Below, piece by piece: positions 15,031 through 23,311 of a DNA stretch of 64,000 nucleotides. The notes beneath the pieces were generated by a model. It made no database searches. It saw only the letters and a program-made list of their open reading frames with translations, and was not told the origin of the DNA. Numbering within the stretch: the first letter of the stretch is position 1; each line of letters opens with the position of its first letter. The position numbers and the translations under genes are program-made. Source of the DNA: Pseudokineococcus lusitanus (GTDB lineage: Bacteria; Actinomycetota; Actinomycetes; Actinomycetales; Quadrisphaeraceae); contig NZ_RJKN01000001.1 in NCBI RefSeq assembly GCF_003751265.1, forward strand, positions 248,001 through 312,000. The letters are read 5' to 3'.

Positions 15031-17217
15031 GTGGACACCCCCTCGGCCGTCGTCGACCCCCGTCCCTCCGGCACGGCGGAGGCGGCCGCCGCGGTGCTGC
15101 GCCGGCTCGTCGGGCGCGAGGACGCCGCGCTGCGCGACGGGCAGGGCGAGGCCGTCGAGGCCCTCGTCGACCGCCACGCCCGGGCGCTCGTCGTCCAGCG
15201 CACCGGCTGGGGCAAGTCCGCCGTCTACTTCGTGTCCACGGCGCTGCTGCGCGAGCGCGGGGCGGGGCCCACGCTCCTCGTCTCCCCGCTGCTGGCGCTC
15301 ATGCGCGACCAGGTGGCCGCCGCGGCCCGCGCCGGGGTGCGCGCCGTCGAGATCTCCTCGGCCACCGCCCACGAGAACGACCTGGCCCTGCAGGCCCTGG
15401 CCGCCGACGAGGTGGACGTCCTCCTCATCTCCCCCGAGCGCCTCGTCAACCCGGCCTTCGCCGAGCAGGTGCTGCCCGGGCTGCTCGCCCGGACCGGGCT
15501 CCTCGTCGTCGACGAGGCGCACTGCATCTCGGACTGGGGGCACGACTTCCGCCCGGACTACCGGCGCATCCGCGACCTGCTCGGGCGCCTGCCCGAGGGC
15601 ACGCCCGTGCTGGCCACCACGGCCACCGCCAACGCCCGGGTCGTCGAGGACGTCGCCGAGCAGCTCTCCGCGCCGGCACCCGGCTCGGCCGCGCCCGTCG
15701 AGGTCCTCACGGTCCGCGGGCCGCTGGCCCGCGACTCGCTGCGGCTCGGCGTGCTCGAGCTGCCCGACGACGCCGCGCGGCTGGCCTGGCTCACGGCGCA
15801 CCTGCCGGACCTGCCGGGGTCCGGCATCGTCTACACGCTCACCGTGGCCGCCACCGAGGACACCGCGGCGGCGCTGCGGGCCGCCGGGCACGAGGTGCTC
15901 GCCTACACGGGCCGCACCGACGACGCCGAGCGCCGCGAGGCCGAGAGGGCGCTGCGCGAGAACCGCGTCAAGGCGCTCGTCGCCACCTCGGCGCTCGGGA
16001 TGGGCTTCGACAAGCCCGACCTCGGCTTCGTCGTCCACCTCGGCGCCCCCTCCTCCCCCGTCAGCTACTACCAGCAGGTGGGCCGCGCGGGCCGCGCCGT
16101 CGACCGGGCGGACGTCCTGCTCCTGCCCGGGCGGGAGGACCGCGCCGTGTGGTCGTACTTCGCCACCGCGAGCATGCCGCGCCAGGCCGACGCGGACGCC
16201 GTGCTCGCCGCCCTGGCCGACGCCTCCCGCCCGCTCAGCGCGGCGGCGCTGGAGCCGGTGGCCGACGTCCGGCGCACGCGCCTCGAGCTGCTGCTCAAGG
16301 TCCTGGCGGTCGACGGCGCCGTCGAGCGCGTCCGCGGCGGCTGGACGGCGACGGGACGGCCGTGGACCTACGACGCCGAGCGCTACGAGCAGGTGGCGGC
16401 CACCCGGACCGCCGAGCAGCAGTCGATGCTCGACTACGAGCGCACGCCGGGCTGCCGCATGGCCTTCCTGCAGGAGGCGCTCGACGACGCGACGGCCGCC
16501 CCGTGCGGGCGCTGCGACCGCTGCGCGGGGCCCTGGTACCCCACCGACCTGCCCGACGACGCCCGCGAGTCCGCGGCCGGCGCGCTGCGGCGGGCGGGCA
16601 CGGTGGTCGAGCCCAGGGCGCAGTGGCCCACGGGCGCGGACCGCCTCGGCGTCCCGGTGCGCGGCCGCATCCCCGCCGACGAGCAGGTCGGTCCCGGACG
16701 CGCGCTGGCGCGCACGAGCGACCTGGGCTGGGGCACCCGGCTCCGCGCCCTGCTCGGGGAGCTGGGCGGTGGCGAGGGCGCGCTCGACGGCCCGCTGCCC
16801 GACGACGTCCTGCGCGCGTGCGTACCGGTCCTCGCCGGGTGGGACTGGGGACGGCGGCCCGTCGCCGTCGCCTCGGTGGCCTCCCGGACCCGCCCCGAGC
16901 TGGTGCGCGGGCTGGCCGAGGGCATCGCGGGGCTGGGCCGCCTGCCCTACGTCGGCGAGCTGCCGCTCGTGCCCGGGCACCCGCGGCCCCGGCCCGGGTC
17001 GGGCAACAGCGCCTTCCGCCTCGCCGCGGTGTGGGGCTCCTTCGGCCCCGCCGACGACCTCGTGGCCCGGGTCCCCGCCGGGCCGGCGGGGCCCGCCGGG
17101 CCCGTGCTGCTCGTCGACGACGTCGTCGACACCCGCTGGACGATGGCGGTCGCCGGCCGGCAGCTGCGGCTGGCGGGCGTCGAGGTCCTGCCCTTCGCGC
17201 TCGCCGTCGTCGGCTGA
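15031..17217 (+). CDS. RecQ-family helicase fused to a C-terminal phosphoribosyltransferase-like domain
   Basis: 728 residues. The SF2 helicase core spans about 20-370: Walker A RTGWGKSAVYF (Lys62), LLVSPLLALMRDQ, DEAH at 161-164 followed by CISDWGHDFRPDYR (RecQ signature), TTATAN, GIVYTLTVA, and motif VI QQVGRAGRAVDRAD. A zinc-binding region follows, with CRMAFLQEAL and CGRCDRCAG. Residues about 560-728 look like a type-I PRTase: VGNSAFRL-type loop, then VLLVDDVVDTRWT (692-704), the PRPP-binding motif of ComF-like enzymes. Predicted 3'-5' DNA helicase with a nucleotide-sensing or salvage domain. Leaderless GTG start. A second RecQ, without this domain, lies at 31041-32780. Confidence 0.85.
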   Translation: MDTPSAVVDPRPSGTAEAAAAVLRRLVGREDAALRDGQGEAVEALVDRHARALVVQRTGWGKSAVYFVSTALLRERGAGPTLLVSPLLALMRDQVAAAARAGVRAVEISSATAHENDLALQALAADEVDVLLISPERLVNPAFAEQVLPGLLARTGLLVVDEAHCISDWGHDFRPDYRRIRDLLGRLPEGTPVLATTATANARVVEDVAEQLSAPAPGSAAPVEVLTVRGPLARDSLRLGVLELPDDAARLAWLTAHLPDLPGSGIVYTLTVAATEDTAAALRAAGHEVLAYTGRTDDAERREAERALRENRVKALVATSALGMGFDKPDLGFVVHLGAPSSPVSYYQQVGRAGRAVDRADVLLLPGREDRAVWSYFATASMPRQADADAVLAALADASRPLSAAALEPVADVRRTRLELLLKVLAVDGAVERVRGGWTATGRPWTYDAERYEQVAATRTAEQQSMLDYERTPGCRMAFLQEALDDATAAPCGRCDRCAGPWYPTDLPDDARESAAGALRRAGTVVEPRAQWPTGADRLGVPVRGRIPADEQVGPGRALARTSDLGWGTRLRALLGELGGGEGALDGPLPDDVLRACVPVLAGWDWGRRPVAVASVASRTRPELVRGLAEGIAGLGRLPYVGELPLVPGHPRPRPGSGNSAFRLAAVWGSFGPADDLVARVPAGPAGPAGPVLLVDDVVDTRWTMAVAGRQLRLAGVEVLPFALAVVG

Positions 17218-17283
17218 CGGCGCCGGATGTCCGCGGGGGCCGGGGCGTCCGGCGTGGGTGGCGTCGGCTCGGGTGGCGTCGCC

Positions 17284-18396
17284 TCAGGTGGCGTCGGCGC
17301 CGGGCGAGCGTCGACGGCCCAGCCCCCGGCGGGCGGCGAGCGGGGGCGTGGCGGCACCCCGGCCGTCGGACATCGCGTCGAGCAGCTCGACGAGCGCCGT
17401 GGCGGCGCCGACGCGCGGCGCCCAGCCCAGCTCGTCGCGGGCGAGGGCCGAGGACAGCAGCGGCACCTGCGTGAGCAGGTCCACCCAGCCGACGTCCGTG
17501 GGCTGCAGCCGGGCGCGCCAGGTGGCCGACGCCAGGGCGCGCACCGCCCCGACGGGCACGGTGGCCACCCGCTGCACGCGCAGCGCCTGAGCGACGTCGA
17601 GCGGGCCGAGCACCGGTCCCGTCACGAGGTTGAAGGGCCCGGTCGCGCCGGTGCGGAGCACGCGCACCACGGCGTCGGCCACGTCGTCGGCGTGCACCAC
17701 CTGGAAGACGGCCTCGGCCGGCAGGGGGAAGGCCGGCAGCGCGACGCGGCGCACGAGGCCGAGGGGCACGAGCCCGCCGAGGAAGTAGCGGCCGATCTCC
17801 GAGCCCGCGGCCGCCTGGAGCACCAGGCCGGGTCGCAGCCGGGCGACCCGGGCGTCCGGGCGCTCGCGGACGAGGTCGTCGAGCAGCCTCTCGGCGGCGA
17901 CCTTCTGCCGGCTGTAGAGGGACGTGGGGACGCCGGTGGTGGGCCAGTCCTCGCCGACGGCGTCGCGCGGGTCGCCGGCGGCCGCCCCTCCGGGACCGTC
18001 GGCGCCGCCGCCGGTCGGCGTGCCGTCGGGGACGGGCACGGCGCGGGGGGCGTAGGCCCCCACGGAGGAGGCGTGGACGAGGTGCGCCCCGGCCGCGAGC
18101 GCGGCCGCGGCCACCCGGCGCGTCCCCTCGACGTTGGCCGCCTCGAGCAGCTCGGGTCGGTGGCTCGGCTGGAGCAGCCAGGCGAGGTGGACGACGGCGT
18201 CGGCACCCTCGACCGCCCGCTCGAGCACGGGGACGGCGGCCGGGGTGGCGAGGTCGGCGGCGACCCAGCGCACGCCACCGGCCTCGCGCGGGGGCCGGCG
18301 GACGACGCCGACGACCTCGACGTCGTCCTCCGTCCGGAGGCGCCGCAGCAGCGCCGTCCCGAGGTTCCCGGTTGCTCCCGTGACGACGACGCGCAT
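17284..18396 (-). CDS. NAD-dependent epimerase/dehydratase family protein (extended SDR)
   Basis: 370 residues. N-terminal VVTGATGNLGTALLRRL (about 4-20) is the extended-SDR cofactor loop, followed by WVAADLATP, VVHLAWLLQPS, and the active-site pair Ser (VHASSVGAYAP) and YSRQK (Tyr-x-x-x-Lys). The LPAEAVFQVVHADDVADAV segment is the usual substrate-side loop. A Gly/Pro-rich insert of about 35 residues between the Ser and Tyr motifs is unusual. The tail from about 335 on is basic and poorly conserved. ATG 6 nt after a CAGAGT hexamer, so probably leaderless. Likely sugar-nucleotide or hydroxysteroid-type oxidoreductase; substrate unknown. Confidence 0.8.
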   Translation of the reverse strand: MRVVVTGATGNLGTALLRRLRTEDDVEVVGVVRRPPREAGGVRWVAADLATPAAVPVLERAVEGADAVVHLAWLLQPSHRPELLEAANVEGTRRVAAAALAAGAHLVHASSVGAYAPRAVPVPDGTPTGGGADGPGGAAAGDPRDAVGEDWPTTGVPTSLYSRQKVAAERLLDDLVRERPDARVARLRPGLVLQAAAGSEIGRYFLGGLVPLGLVRRVALPAFPLPAEAVFQVVHADDVADAVVRVLRTGATGPFNLVTGPVLGPLDVAQALRVQRVATVPVGAVRALASATWRARLQPTDVGWVDLLTQVPLLSSALARDELGWAPRVGAATALVELLDAMSDGRGAATPPLAARRGLGRRRSPGADAT

Positions 18397-18402
18397 GCCG
18401 CC

Positions 18403-18408
18403 ACTCTG
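18403..18408 (-). promoter_or_regulatory. -10-like hexamer of the leaderless epimerase gene
   Basis: CAGAGT on the minus strand, exactly 6 nt before the ATG at 18396. Confidence 0.4.
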
Positions 18409-18671
18409 GCCGACCCCACGACGGGGCGCGCAGCGACGCGCGGGTCCCGCCTGCCCGGCGGCGCCGCCGGCGTGGCGCAGGGTGGCCGCGTGAGCAGCGG
18501 GACGGGCACGGCGGCACGGGGCGACCGGGCGGGCGGGTGGCGTCCGTCCCTCCCGGGCTCCCCGGCCTCCCCGTCGGGCGGCGCGCGCCCCGGCGGGTCC
18601 GTGGCGGCCTCCCGCCCGCCCGCCGGCCGTGCGCTCGGCCCGCGCCGGGTGCGCGGGGCCGGGCGGCCGCG

Positions 18672-19472
18672 GTGACCACGGGCCCCGGGCCCGACGGCCC
18701 GCTCCCCGGCGACGAGCCGGCCACGCCCGGCGTCGCGGGCACGGCCCTGCCGGCAGCCGCGGCACCCGGTCCCCCGCCCCCCGCGGCGGGCAGCGGCGTC
18801 GACCCCTCTGCGCCGCTGCTGGCGACGGCGCGGACCGCCCGCGGACCGGTCGACCCCGCCTCCGCCCCGCTCCTCGCGACGAGCTCGGCCGGCGAGGACG
18901 GCGCAGCGCCCGCGCGGGCGCTGCTGCCCGACGCCGTGCGCGGCTTCTCCGCCGCCGTGGACGACGCCGCCCGCGCCGACGCCTGGGCGGCGCCGACGCC
19001 CTGCGGCTGGGACGTGCGGGCCGTCGTCGCCCACGTCGTCGCGCAGCACCGCCGGGTGCCCGCGGTGGTCGGCGGCCGCACCGCCCTCCCGCGGCCGGCG
19101 GGCGACGGCCTCGGGGACGACCCGCGCGCGGCGTGGCGTTCCGCGGCCGCCCTCTCCACGGTCACGTGGGCCACGGCGCCCGCCGACGCGACGGTCGACC
19201 TGCGCGGCGAGCGTGCCCCGGCCGCCGAGCTCGCCGAGCGGCTGCTCCTCGACCTCGTCGTCCACGCCTGGGACGTCCGCCGGGCGGTGGCGGCGGCGGG
19301 CGGCCGCGTCGCGGAGCCGTCGACCGCGGGCCCGCCGGTGGTGCACGGGCTGGCGTGGGCGCGCGCCCACGCCGACCTGCTCGGCGGCTCCGGGCACTTC
19401 GGGACCCCGCAGCCGGCGGCGTCGGAGGACCCGTTGGACCAGCTCCTCGCGCTGACGGGTCGCCGCGCCTGA
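18672..19472 (+). CDS. DinB_2-fold protein of the maleylpyruvate-isomerase / TIGR03086 group
   Basis: 266 residues with the chosen GTG start. Residues from about 95 on match mycothiol-dependent DinB_2 proteins: the helix beginning PTPCGWDVRAVVAHVVAQH (first His ligand), LLLDLVVHAWDVRRAV (second His), and a C-terminal GHFGTPQP. Such proteins usually bind a divalent metal and use mycothiol. The first 90 residues are a low-complexity Pro/Ala/Gly leader that contains the phrase SAPLLAT twice, which looks like a local duplication. A start further downstream would remove most of it, so the true N-terminus is uncertain. No operon partner. Confidence 0.65.
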   Translation: MTTGPGPDGPLPGDEPATPGVAGTALPAAAAPGPPPPAAGSGVDPSAPLLATARTARGPVDPASAPLLATSSAGEDGAAPARALLPDAVRGFSAAVDDAARADAWAAPTPCGWDVRAVVAHVVAQHRRVPAVVGGRTALPRPAGDGLGDDPRAAWRSAAALSTVTWATAPADATVDLRGERAPAAELAERLLLDLVVHAWDVRRAVAAAGGRVAEPSTAGPPVVHGLAWARAHADLLGGSGHFGTPQPAASEDPLDQLLALTGRRA

Positions 19473-19537
19473 CCGGTGGGGCCCCGCCCCTCGCTGCACC
19501 ACCGGGACGACGTCCTGCCCGGACGAGCCCGCGCGGC

Positions 19538-19543
19538 TACGGT
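19538..19543 (+). promoter_or_regulatory. -10 hexamer of the leaderless GNAT gene
   Basis: TACGGT with exactly 6 nt before the ATG at 19550. Confidence 0.5.
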
Positions 19544-19549
19544 GCGTCG

Positions 19550-20077
19550 ATGCCCGTCACCGTGCGCGTGCCGCACCTCGAGGACGCCGAGGTCCTCGCC
19601 GCGCTGGCGGTGGCCAACCGCACGTTCCTGGCCCCGTACGAGCCCCACCGCGACGAGGGCTACTACACGGCGACGGGCCAGCGCGCCCTGCTCGCCCGGA
19701 CGCTCGCCGCCTGCGAGGCCGGCACGGCCCTGCCCTTCCTCGTGCTCGACGACGGCGAGGTCGTGGGCCGGGTGACGGTCAACGACGTCGTCCGGGGCCC
19801 CTTCCTCTCCGGGCACCTCGGCTACTGGGTGGCCGAGGACGCCGGCGGCCGCGGCGTCGCGACGACGGCGGTGGGCCTCGTCGTCGCGGCGGCCCTGGGG
19901 CCCTTCGGGCTGCACCGGGTCCAGGCCGCCGTCATGCCCGACAACGCGCGGTCCCTCGCCGTCCTCGCGCACCACCGCTTCGAGCGCATCGGGCCCGCGC
20001 CGCGCTACCTGCGCATCGCGGGCGCGTGGCGTGACCACCTCCTCCTGCAGCGCGTCGCGGACGAGGACGGCAGCTGA
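19550..20077 (+). CDS. GNAT-family N-acetyltransferase, RimJ/RimL type
   Basis: 175 residues. The RimJ-like fold is recognised from VVGRVTVNDVVRGPFLSGHLGYWV, the acetyl-CoA pyrophosphate loop DAGGRGVATTAVGLVV (Q/R-x-x-G-x-A-type), and LGPFGLHRVQAAVMPDN..SLAVLAHHRFERIG, the usual end of the domain. These enzymes acetylate N-termini of ribosomal proteins or small amines. Start ATG with a TACGGT hexamer 6 nt before it, so leaderless; longer in-frame starts overlap the preceding gene in another frame. Substrate cannot be predicted. Confidence 0.85.
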   Translation: MPVTVRVPHLEDAEVLAALAVANRTFLAPYEPHRDEGYYTATGQRALLARTLAACEAGTALPFLVLDDGEVVGRVTVNDVVRGPFLSGHLGYWVAEDAGGRGVATTAVGLVVAAALGPFGLHRVQAAVMPDNARSLAVLAHHRFERIGPAPRYLRIAGAWRDHLLLQRVADEDGS

Positions 20078-20210
20078 GCGACGGCGGCTGACCGACCTGC
20101 AACGACCGGCACGGACCGGCGGCGGGCGGCGAAGGGCCGGACGGGCGGTCCGTCGGCGGACGGCTCCCCGGGCACCGCGTCCGCGTCCGCCGGCACGCCT
20201 ACCGTCGGGT

Positions 20211-20231
20211 CGGCGGGCCGCCGGCCCGCCG
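20211..20231. terminator. short GC hairpin between GNAT and GH26 genes
   Basis: Perfect arms CGGCGGGCC and GGCCCGCCG around a 3-nt loop. It lies 134 bp after the GNAT stop and just after a TACCGT hexamer (20200-20205), so it may instead be part of the leader of the lipoprotein mRNA. Confidence 0.35.
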
Positions 20232-20269
20232 CGACCGGACGGTCGCACCGCCCGACCCGGGGGAGCCCC

Positions 20270-21220
20270 GTGCCGTCCCGCCGCCCCGCCGCTGCCGCGC
20301 TCCTCCTCGTCCTCCTCGCCGGCTGCAGCGCGCCGTCGACCTCCCCGACGCCCCCGCCCGACGAGGTCGTGAGCCCGGTCGGCGGCTCCGCGCTCGCCCC
20401 CGCGGAGGGTGCCTACCTCGGCCTGTACTACGGCGACCGTCCGCCGGTGGAGACCGACGCCGCGGTCGGCCGGACGCCGCAGGTCCACCTCACCTACGTC
20501 GGCTGGGAGGACGACTGGCCCCGCTCGGCCGAGGTCCGCGGGGACGTGGACCGGGGGCAGGTGTCGCTGGTCAGCTGGGAACCGTTCGGCGTCGACCTCG
20601 CCGACGTGGTCGCCGGGCGGCACGACGCGATGCTGCGCGAGCGGGCGCGGGCCGCGGCACGGCTCGAGCGGCCCGTCCTGCTGGACCTCGCCGCCGAGAT
20701 GAACGAGGAGGAGGGCTGGGGCGGCCACGACCCCGGCCTCTACGTCGCCTTCTACCGGCACGTCCACGACGTCGTGGCCCCCGTGGCCGGCGACCGCGTC
20801 GAGTGGGTGTGGGCCCCGAACAACGTCGACAGCCCGGGCGCGCCGCCGGCTCTCGACTACTACCCCGGTGACGCGTACGTCGACTGGACCGGCATCGACG
20901 GCTACAACTGGGGCACCGAGGACGACGACCACGCGTGGGAGTCCTTCGCCGACGTGATGGGCCCGATGTACGAGGAGCTCGAGCCCCTCGGCAAGCCCGT
21001 GATCGTCGCCGAGACCTCGTCCGCCGAGGACGGCGGCTCGAAGGCCGCCTGGGTCGCGGAGGTCGTCCCGTCCCTCCGGGAGGAGATGCCCGCCGTCCGC
21101 GCCCTCGTCTGGTTCGACGTCGACAAGGAGCGCGACTGGCGGATCGGGTCCTCGCCGGGCGCGGAGGCCGCCGTCCGCGCCCTGGCCGCCGACCCGTACC
21201 TCGCCGCCGAGGTGCCCTGA
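20270..21220 (+). CDS. exported lipoprotein with GH26-like glycoside hydrolase domain
   Basis: 316 residues. A lipoprotein signal peptide with lipobox LLAGC puts Cys19 as the lipidation site. The mature part resembles family 26 beta-mannanase-type hydrolases: DLAAEMNEEEGWGG (about 144-157) supplies the acid/base Glu, WVWAPNN and YYPGDAYVDWTGIDGYNWG are typical barrel segments, and GKPVIVAETSSAE holds the nucleophile Glu. GTG start with GGGGGAG upstream. It sits alone and converges on an SDR gene across a strong terminator. Probable surface hydrolase of beta-glucan or mannan; substrate is inferred only at clan level. Confidence 0.8.
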   Translation: MPSRRPAAAALLLVLLAGCSAPSTSPTPPPDEVVSPVGGSALAPAEGAYLGLYYGDRPPVETDAAVGRTPQVHLTYVGWEDDWPRSAEVRGDVDRGQVSLVSWEPFGVDLADVVAGRHDAMLRERARAAARLERPVLLDLAAEMNEEEGWGGHDPGLYVAFYRHVHDVVAPVAGDRVEWVWAPNNVDSPGAPPALDYYPGDAYVDWTGIDGYNWGTEDDDHAWESFADVMGPMYEELEPLGKPVIVAETSSAEDGGSKAAWVAEVVPSLREEMPAVRALVWFDVDKERDWRIGSSPGAEAAVRALAADPYLAAEVP

Positions 21221-21233
21221 GCCGGACGCACGA

Positions 21234-21265
21234 CCGCCCCCGGCGCCGCGGGGCACCGGGGGCGG
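21234..21265. terminator. bidirectional terminator hairpin
   Basis: Arms CCGCCCCCGG and CCGGGGGCGG around a 12-nt loop, 13 bp after the stop of the GH26 lipoprotein and 13 bp before the stop of the convergent SDR gene. Confidence 0.7.
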
Positions 21266-21278
21266 GACGTCGGGGGCG

Positions 21279-21956
21279 TCAGGCCAGCGCGGCCACGGCC
21301 TCCTCGACCGGGACGTCGCCGGAGACGAGCTCGAGGGTCTGGCCCGCCGTCCCCGGCGCCTCGAGGAGGGCCAGGAGGACGGCGGCGACGTCGGCGCGGG
21401 GGACGCCGCCGTCGACCGCGTCGGTCGTGCTGCGGGTGAGGGCCACGCGACCCGTCGCGGGCTCGTCGAGCAGGTGGCCCGGACGCAGCGACGTGAGGTC
21501 GAGGGACGGCCGCGAGCGCAGGGCGTCCTCCGCCTCGAGCTTGGCGCGGAGGTAGGCGACGAAGCCCTCCTCGACGCCGTCGGGCGTCGCACCGTCGACG
21601 ACGGACTGCAGGCCGATCGACGAGACGAGCAGGTAGCGGCGGACGCCGGAGACCTCGGCCGCCTCCGCGAGCTTGACGGCGCCGTCGCGGTCGACGTGCT
21701 GCTTGCGCTCGGGGGCACCCTTGCCGCCCGCGCCGGCGGAGAAGACGACGGCGTCCGAGCCGCGCACGTGCTCGGCCAGCTCGGCCGACGTGGCGCTCTC
21801 GATGTCGAGGACGACCGGCGTGGCGCCGTCGGCCGCCACGTCGGCGGTGTGGTCGGGGTTGCGGACCACGCCGACCGCCTCGTGCCCGCCCGCGACGAGC
21901 AGCGGGACCAGCTGACGGGCGACCTTGCCGTGGGCTCCCACGATGGTGACCTTCAT
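21279..21956 (-). CDS. NAD(P)H-binding atypical SDR
   Basis: 225 residues. The N-terminal cofactor loop is VTIVGAHGKVARQLVPLL (about 3-20), with an acidic VVLDIES strand and VVFSAGAGGKGA. YLLVSSIGL holds the Ser, but no YxxxK follows: the active-site Tyr position is replaced within FVAYLRAKLEAEDAL, which still gives Y-x-x-x-K (YLRAK). This is typical of the YtfG/NmrA-like atypical SDRs that act as reductases or redox sensors. ATG start; the region before it has neither a clear Shine-Dalgarno nor a -10. It is divergent from serA with about 100 bp between. Confidence 0.8.
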   Translation of the reverse strand: MKVTIVGAHGKVARQLVPLLVAGGHEAVGVVRNPDHTADVAADGATPVVLDIESATSAELAEHVRGSDAVVFSAGAGGKGAPERKQHVDRDGAVKLAEAAEVSGVRRYLLVSSIGLQSVVDGATPDGVEEGFVAYLRAKLEAEDALRSRPSLDLTSLRPGHLLDEPATGRVALTRSTTDAVDGGVPRADVAAVLLALLEAPGTAGQTLELVSGDVPVEEAVAALA

Positions 21957-22046
21957 GCCGGTGCCAGCAGGCGGCACGGCCGCGGCATTCCGCCCGGGCG
22001 GCGTCCACGTCCCGGACCCGCGCGCCGGGCACGTCGCGGGCCGCGC

Positions 22047-22052
22047 GATGAT
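22047..22052 (+). promoter_or_regulatory. -10-like hexamer of leaderless serA
   Basis: GATGAT with 7 nt before the ATG at 22060. The overlapping ATG at 22048 is part of this hexamer, which argues for the 22060 start. Confidence 0.4.
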
Positions 22053-22059
22053 CGGGCCC

Positions 22060-23256
22060 ATGGCGCGCGCCCTCCTGCTAGAGAACCTCCACCCCCAGGC
22101 CTCGACCATCCTCGGCGCGGCGGGCGTCGACCCCGAGGCCCGCGCCGGGGCTCTCGACGAGGACGAGCTCGTCGCGGCCCTCGCGGGCGTGACGGTCCTC
22201 GGCATCCGCTCCAAGACGCAGGTGACCGAGCGCGTCCTCGCCGCGGCGCCCGACCTGCGGGCGGTGGGCGCCTTCTGCATCGGCACCAACCAGATCGACC
22301 TGGCCGCCGCCGCCGCGCACGGCGTCGCCGTCTTCAACGCCCCGTTCTCCAACACCCGCAGCGTCGTCGAGCTCGCCCTCGCCGAGATCATCGCGCTGAC
22401 GCGCCGCCTCACGGTGAAGGACTCCACGCTCCACGCCGGCGTCTGGGACAAGTCGGCCGAGGGCAGCCACGAGGTGCGCGGGCGCACGCTCGGCATCGTC
22501 GGCTACGGCAACATCGGCAGCCAGCTCTCCGTCGTGGCCGAGGCGCTCGGCATGTCGGTCGTCTACTACGACACCGCGGAGAAGCTGGCCCTCGGCAACG
22601 CCCGCCGGGCGCCCGACCTCGAGAGCCTGCTGCGCCAGAGCGACGTCGTGACGCTGCACGTCGACGGGCGCCCGGGCAACGCGGGCTTCTTCGGCCGCGA
22701 GCAGCTGGCGCAGATGCGCGAGGGGGCGATCTTCCTCAACCTCTCGCGCGGCTTCGTCCTCGACCACGACGCCCTCGCCGAGCAGGTGCGCGCCGGCCAC
22801 CTGTCGGGCGCGGCGATCGACGTCTTCCCCGAGGAGCCGAAGACCCGCGGCGACGCCTTCTCCTCGCCGCTCCGCGGTCTGCCCAACGTCATCCTCACGC
22901 CGCACATCGGCGGCTCCACGGAGGAGGCGCAGGAGGACATCGGCCGCTTCGTCGCCACCAAGCTGCGGGACTACCTGTCCACCGGCAGCACGAGCCTGTC
23001 GGTCAACCTCCCGGCCGTGGCCCTCGAGCGCGTGCCCGGCTCGGCGCGGCTCGCCCACCTGCACCGCAACGTCCCCGGCGTCCTCGCGACGGTCAACCGC
23101 GTCCTCGCCGAGCACGACGTCAACGTCGAGGGCCAGCTGCTGACGACCCGCGGCGAGATGGGCTACGCCGTCACCGACGTCCCGGGCGGCGTCACCGACG
23201 AGGTCGTCGCGGCGCTGCGGGCGATGCCGGAGACCGTCCGCCTGTCCGTCGTCTGA
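22060..23256 (+). CDS. serA: D-3-phosphoglycerate dehydrogenase, short (E. coli-type) form
   Basis: First step of serine synthesis. The 398 residues align closely with the E. coli enzyme: LGIRSKTQVTERVL, FCIGTNQIDLAAAA, NAPFSNTRSVVELALAEI, the cofactor loop GIVGYGNIGSQL, NLSRGFVLD, and the catalytic pair Glu (DVFPEEPKTRG) and His (TPHIGGSTEEAQ). A C-terminal ACT domain (about 325-398) binds serine as feedback inhibitor. The long intervening domain of mycobacterial SerA (about 530 residues) is missing. ATG at 22060 chosen because a hexamer lies 7 nt upstream; an alternative ATG adds four residues. Confidence 0.93.
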   Translation: MARALLLENLHPQASTILGAAGVDPEARAGALDEDELVAALAGVTVLGIRSKTQVTERVLAAAPDLRAVGAFCIGTNQIDLAAAAAHGVAVFNAPFSNTRSVVELALAEIIALTRRLTVKDSTLHAGVWDKSAEGSHEVRGRTLGIVGYGNIGSQLSVVAEALGMSVVYYDTAEKLALGNARRAPDLESLLRQSDVVTLHVDGRPGNAGFFGREQLAQMREGAIFLNLSRGFVLDHDALAEQVRAGHLSGAAIDVFPEEPKTRGDAFSSPLRGLPNVILTPHIGGSTEEAQEDIGRFVATKLRDYLSTGSTSLSVNLPAVALERVPGSARLAHLHRNVPGVLATVNRVLAEHDVNVEGQLLTTRGEMGYAVTDVPGGVTDEVVAALRAMPETVRLSVV

Positions 23257-23270
23257 CGCACCGCCCCCCT

Positions 23271-23299
23271 TCCCGGCCGCCCGCGCGGGCCGGCCGGGA
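23271..23299. terminator. terminator between convergent serA and amidase
   Basis: Arms TCCCGGCCG and CGGCCGGGA with a further CCCGC/GCGGG inner pairing; 15 bp past the serA stop and 13 bp before the amidase stop. Confidence 0.6.
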
Positions 23300-23311
23300 C
23301 GAGGCGGCGGG

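Noticed and set aside
16295-21718. Very long minus-strand open frame (about 1800 codons)
   Set aside because: It crosses several well-supported genes on both strands, is dominated by Arg/Ala/Pro/Ser typical of GC-rich shadow frames, and shows no domain.
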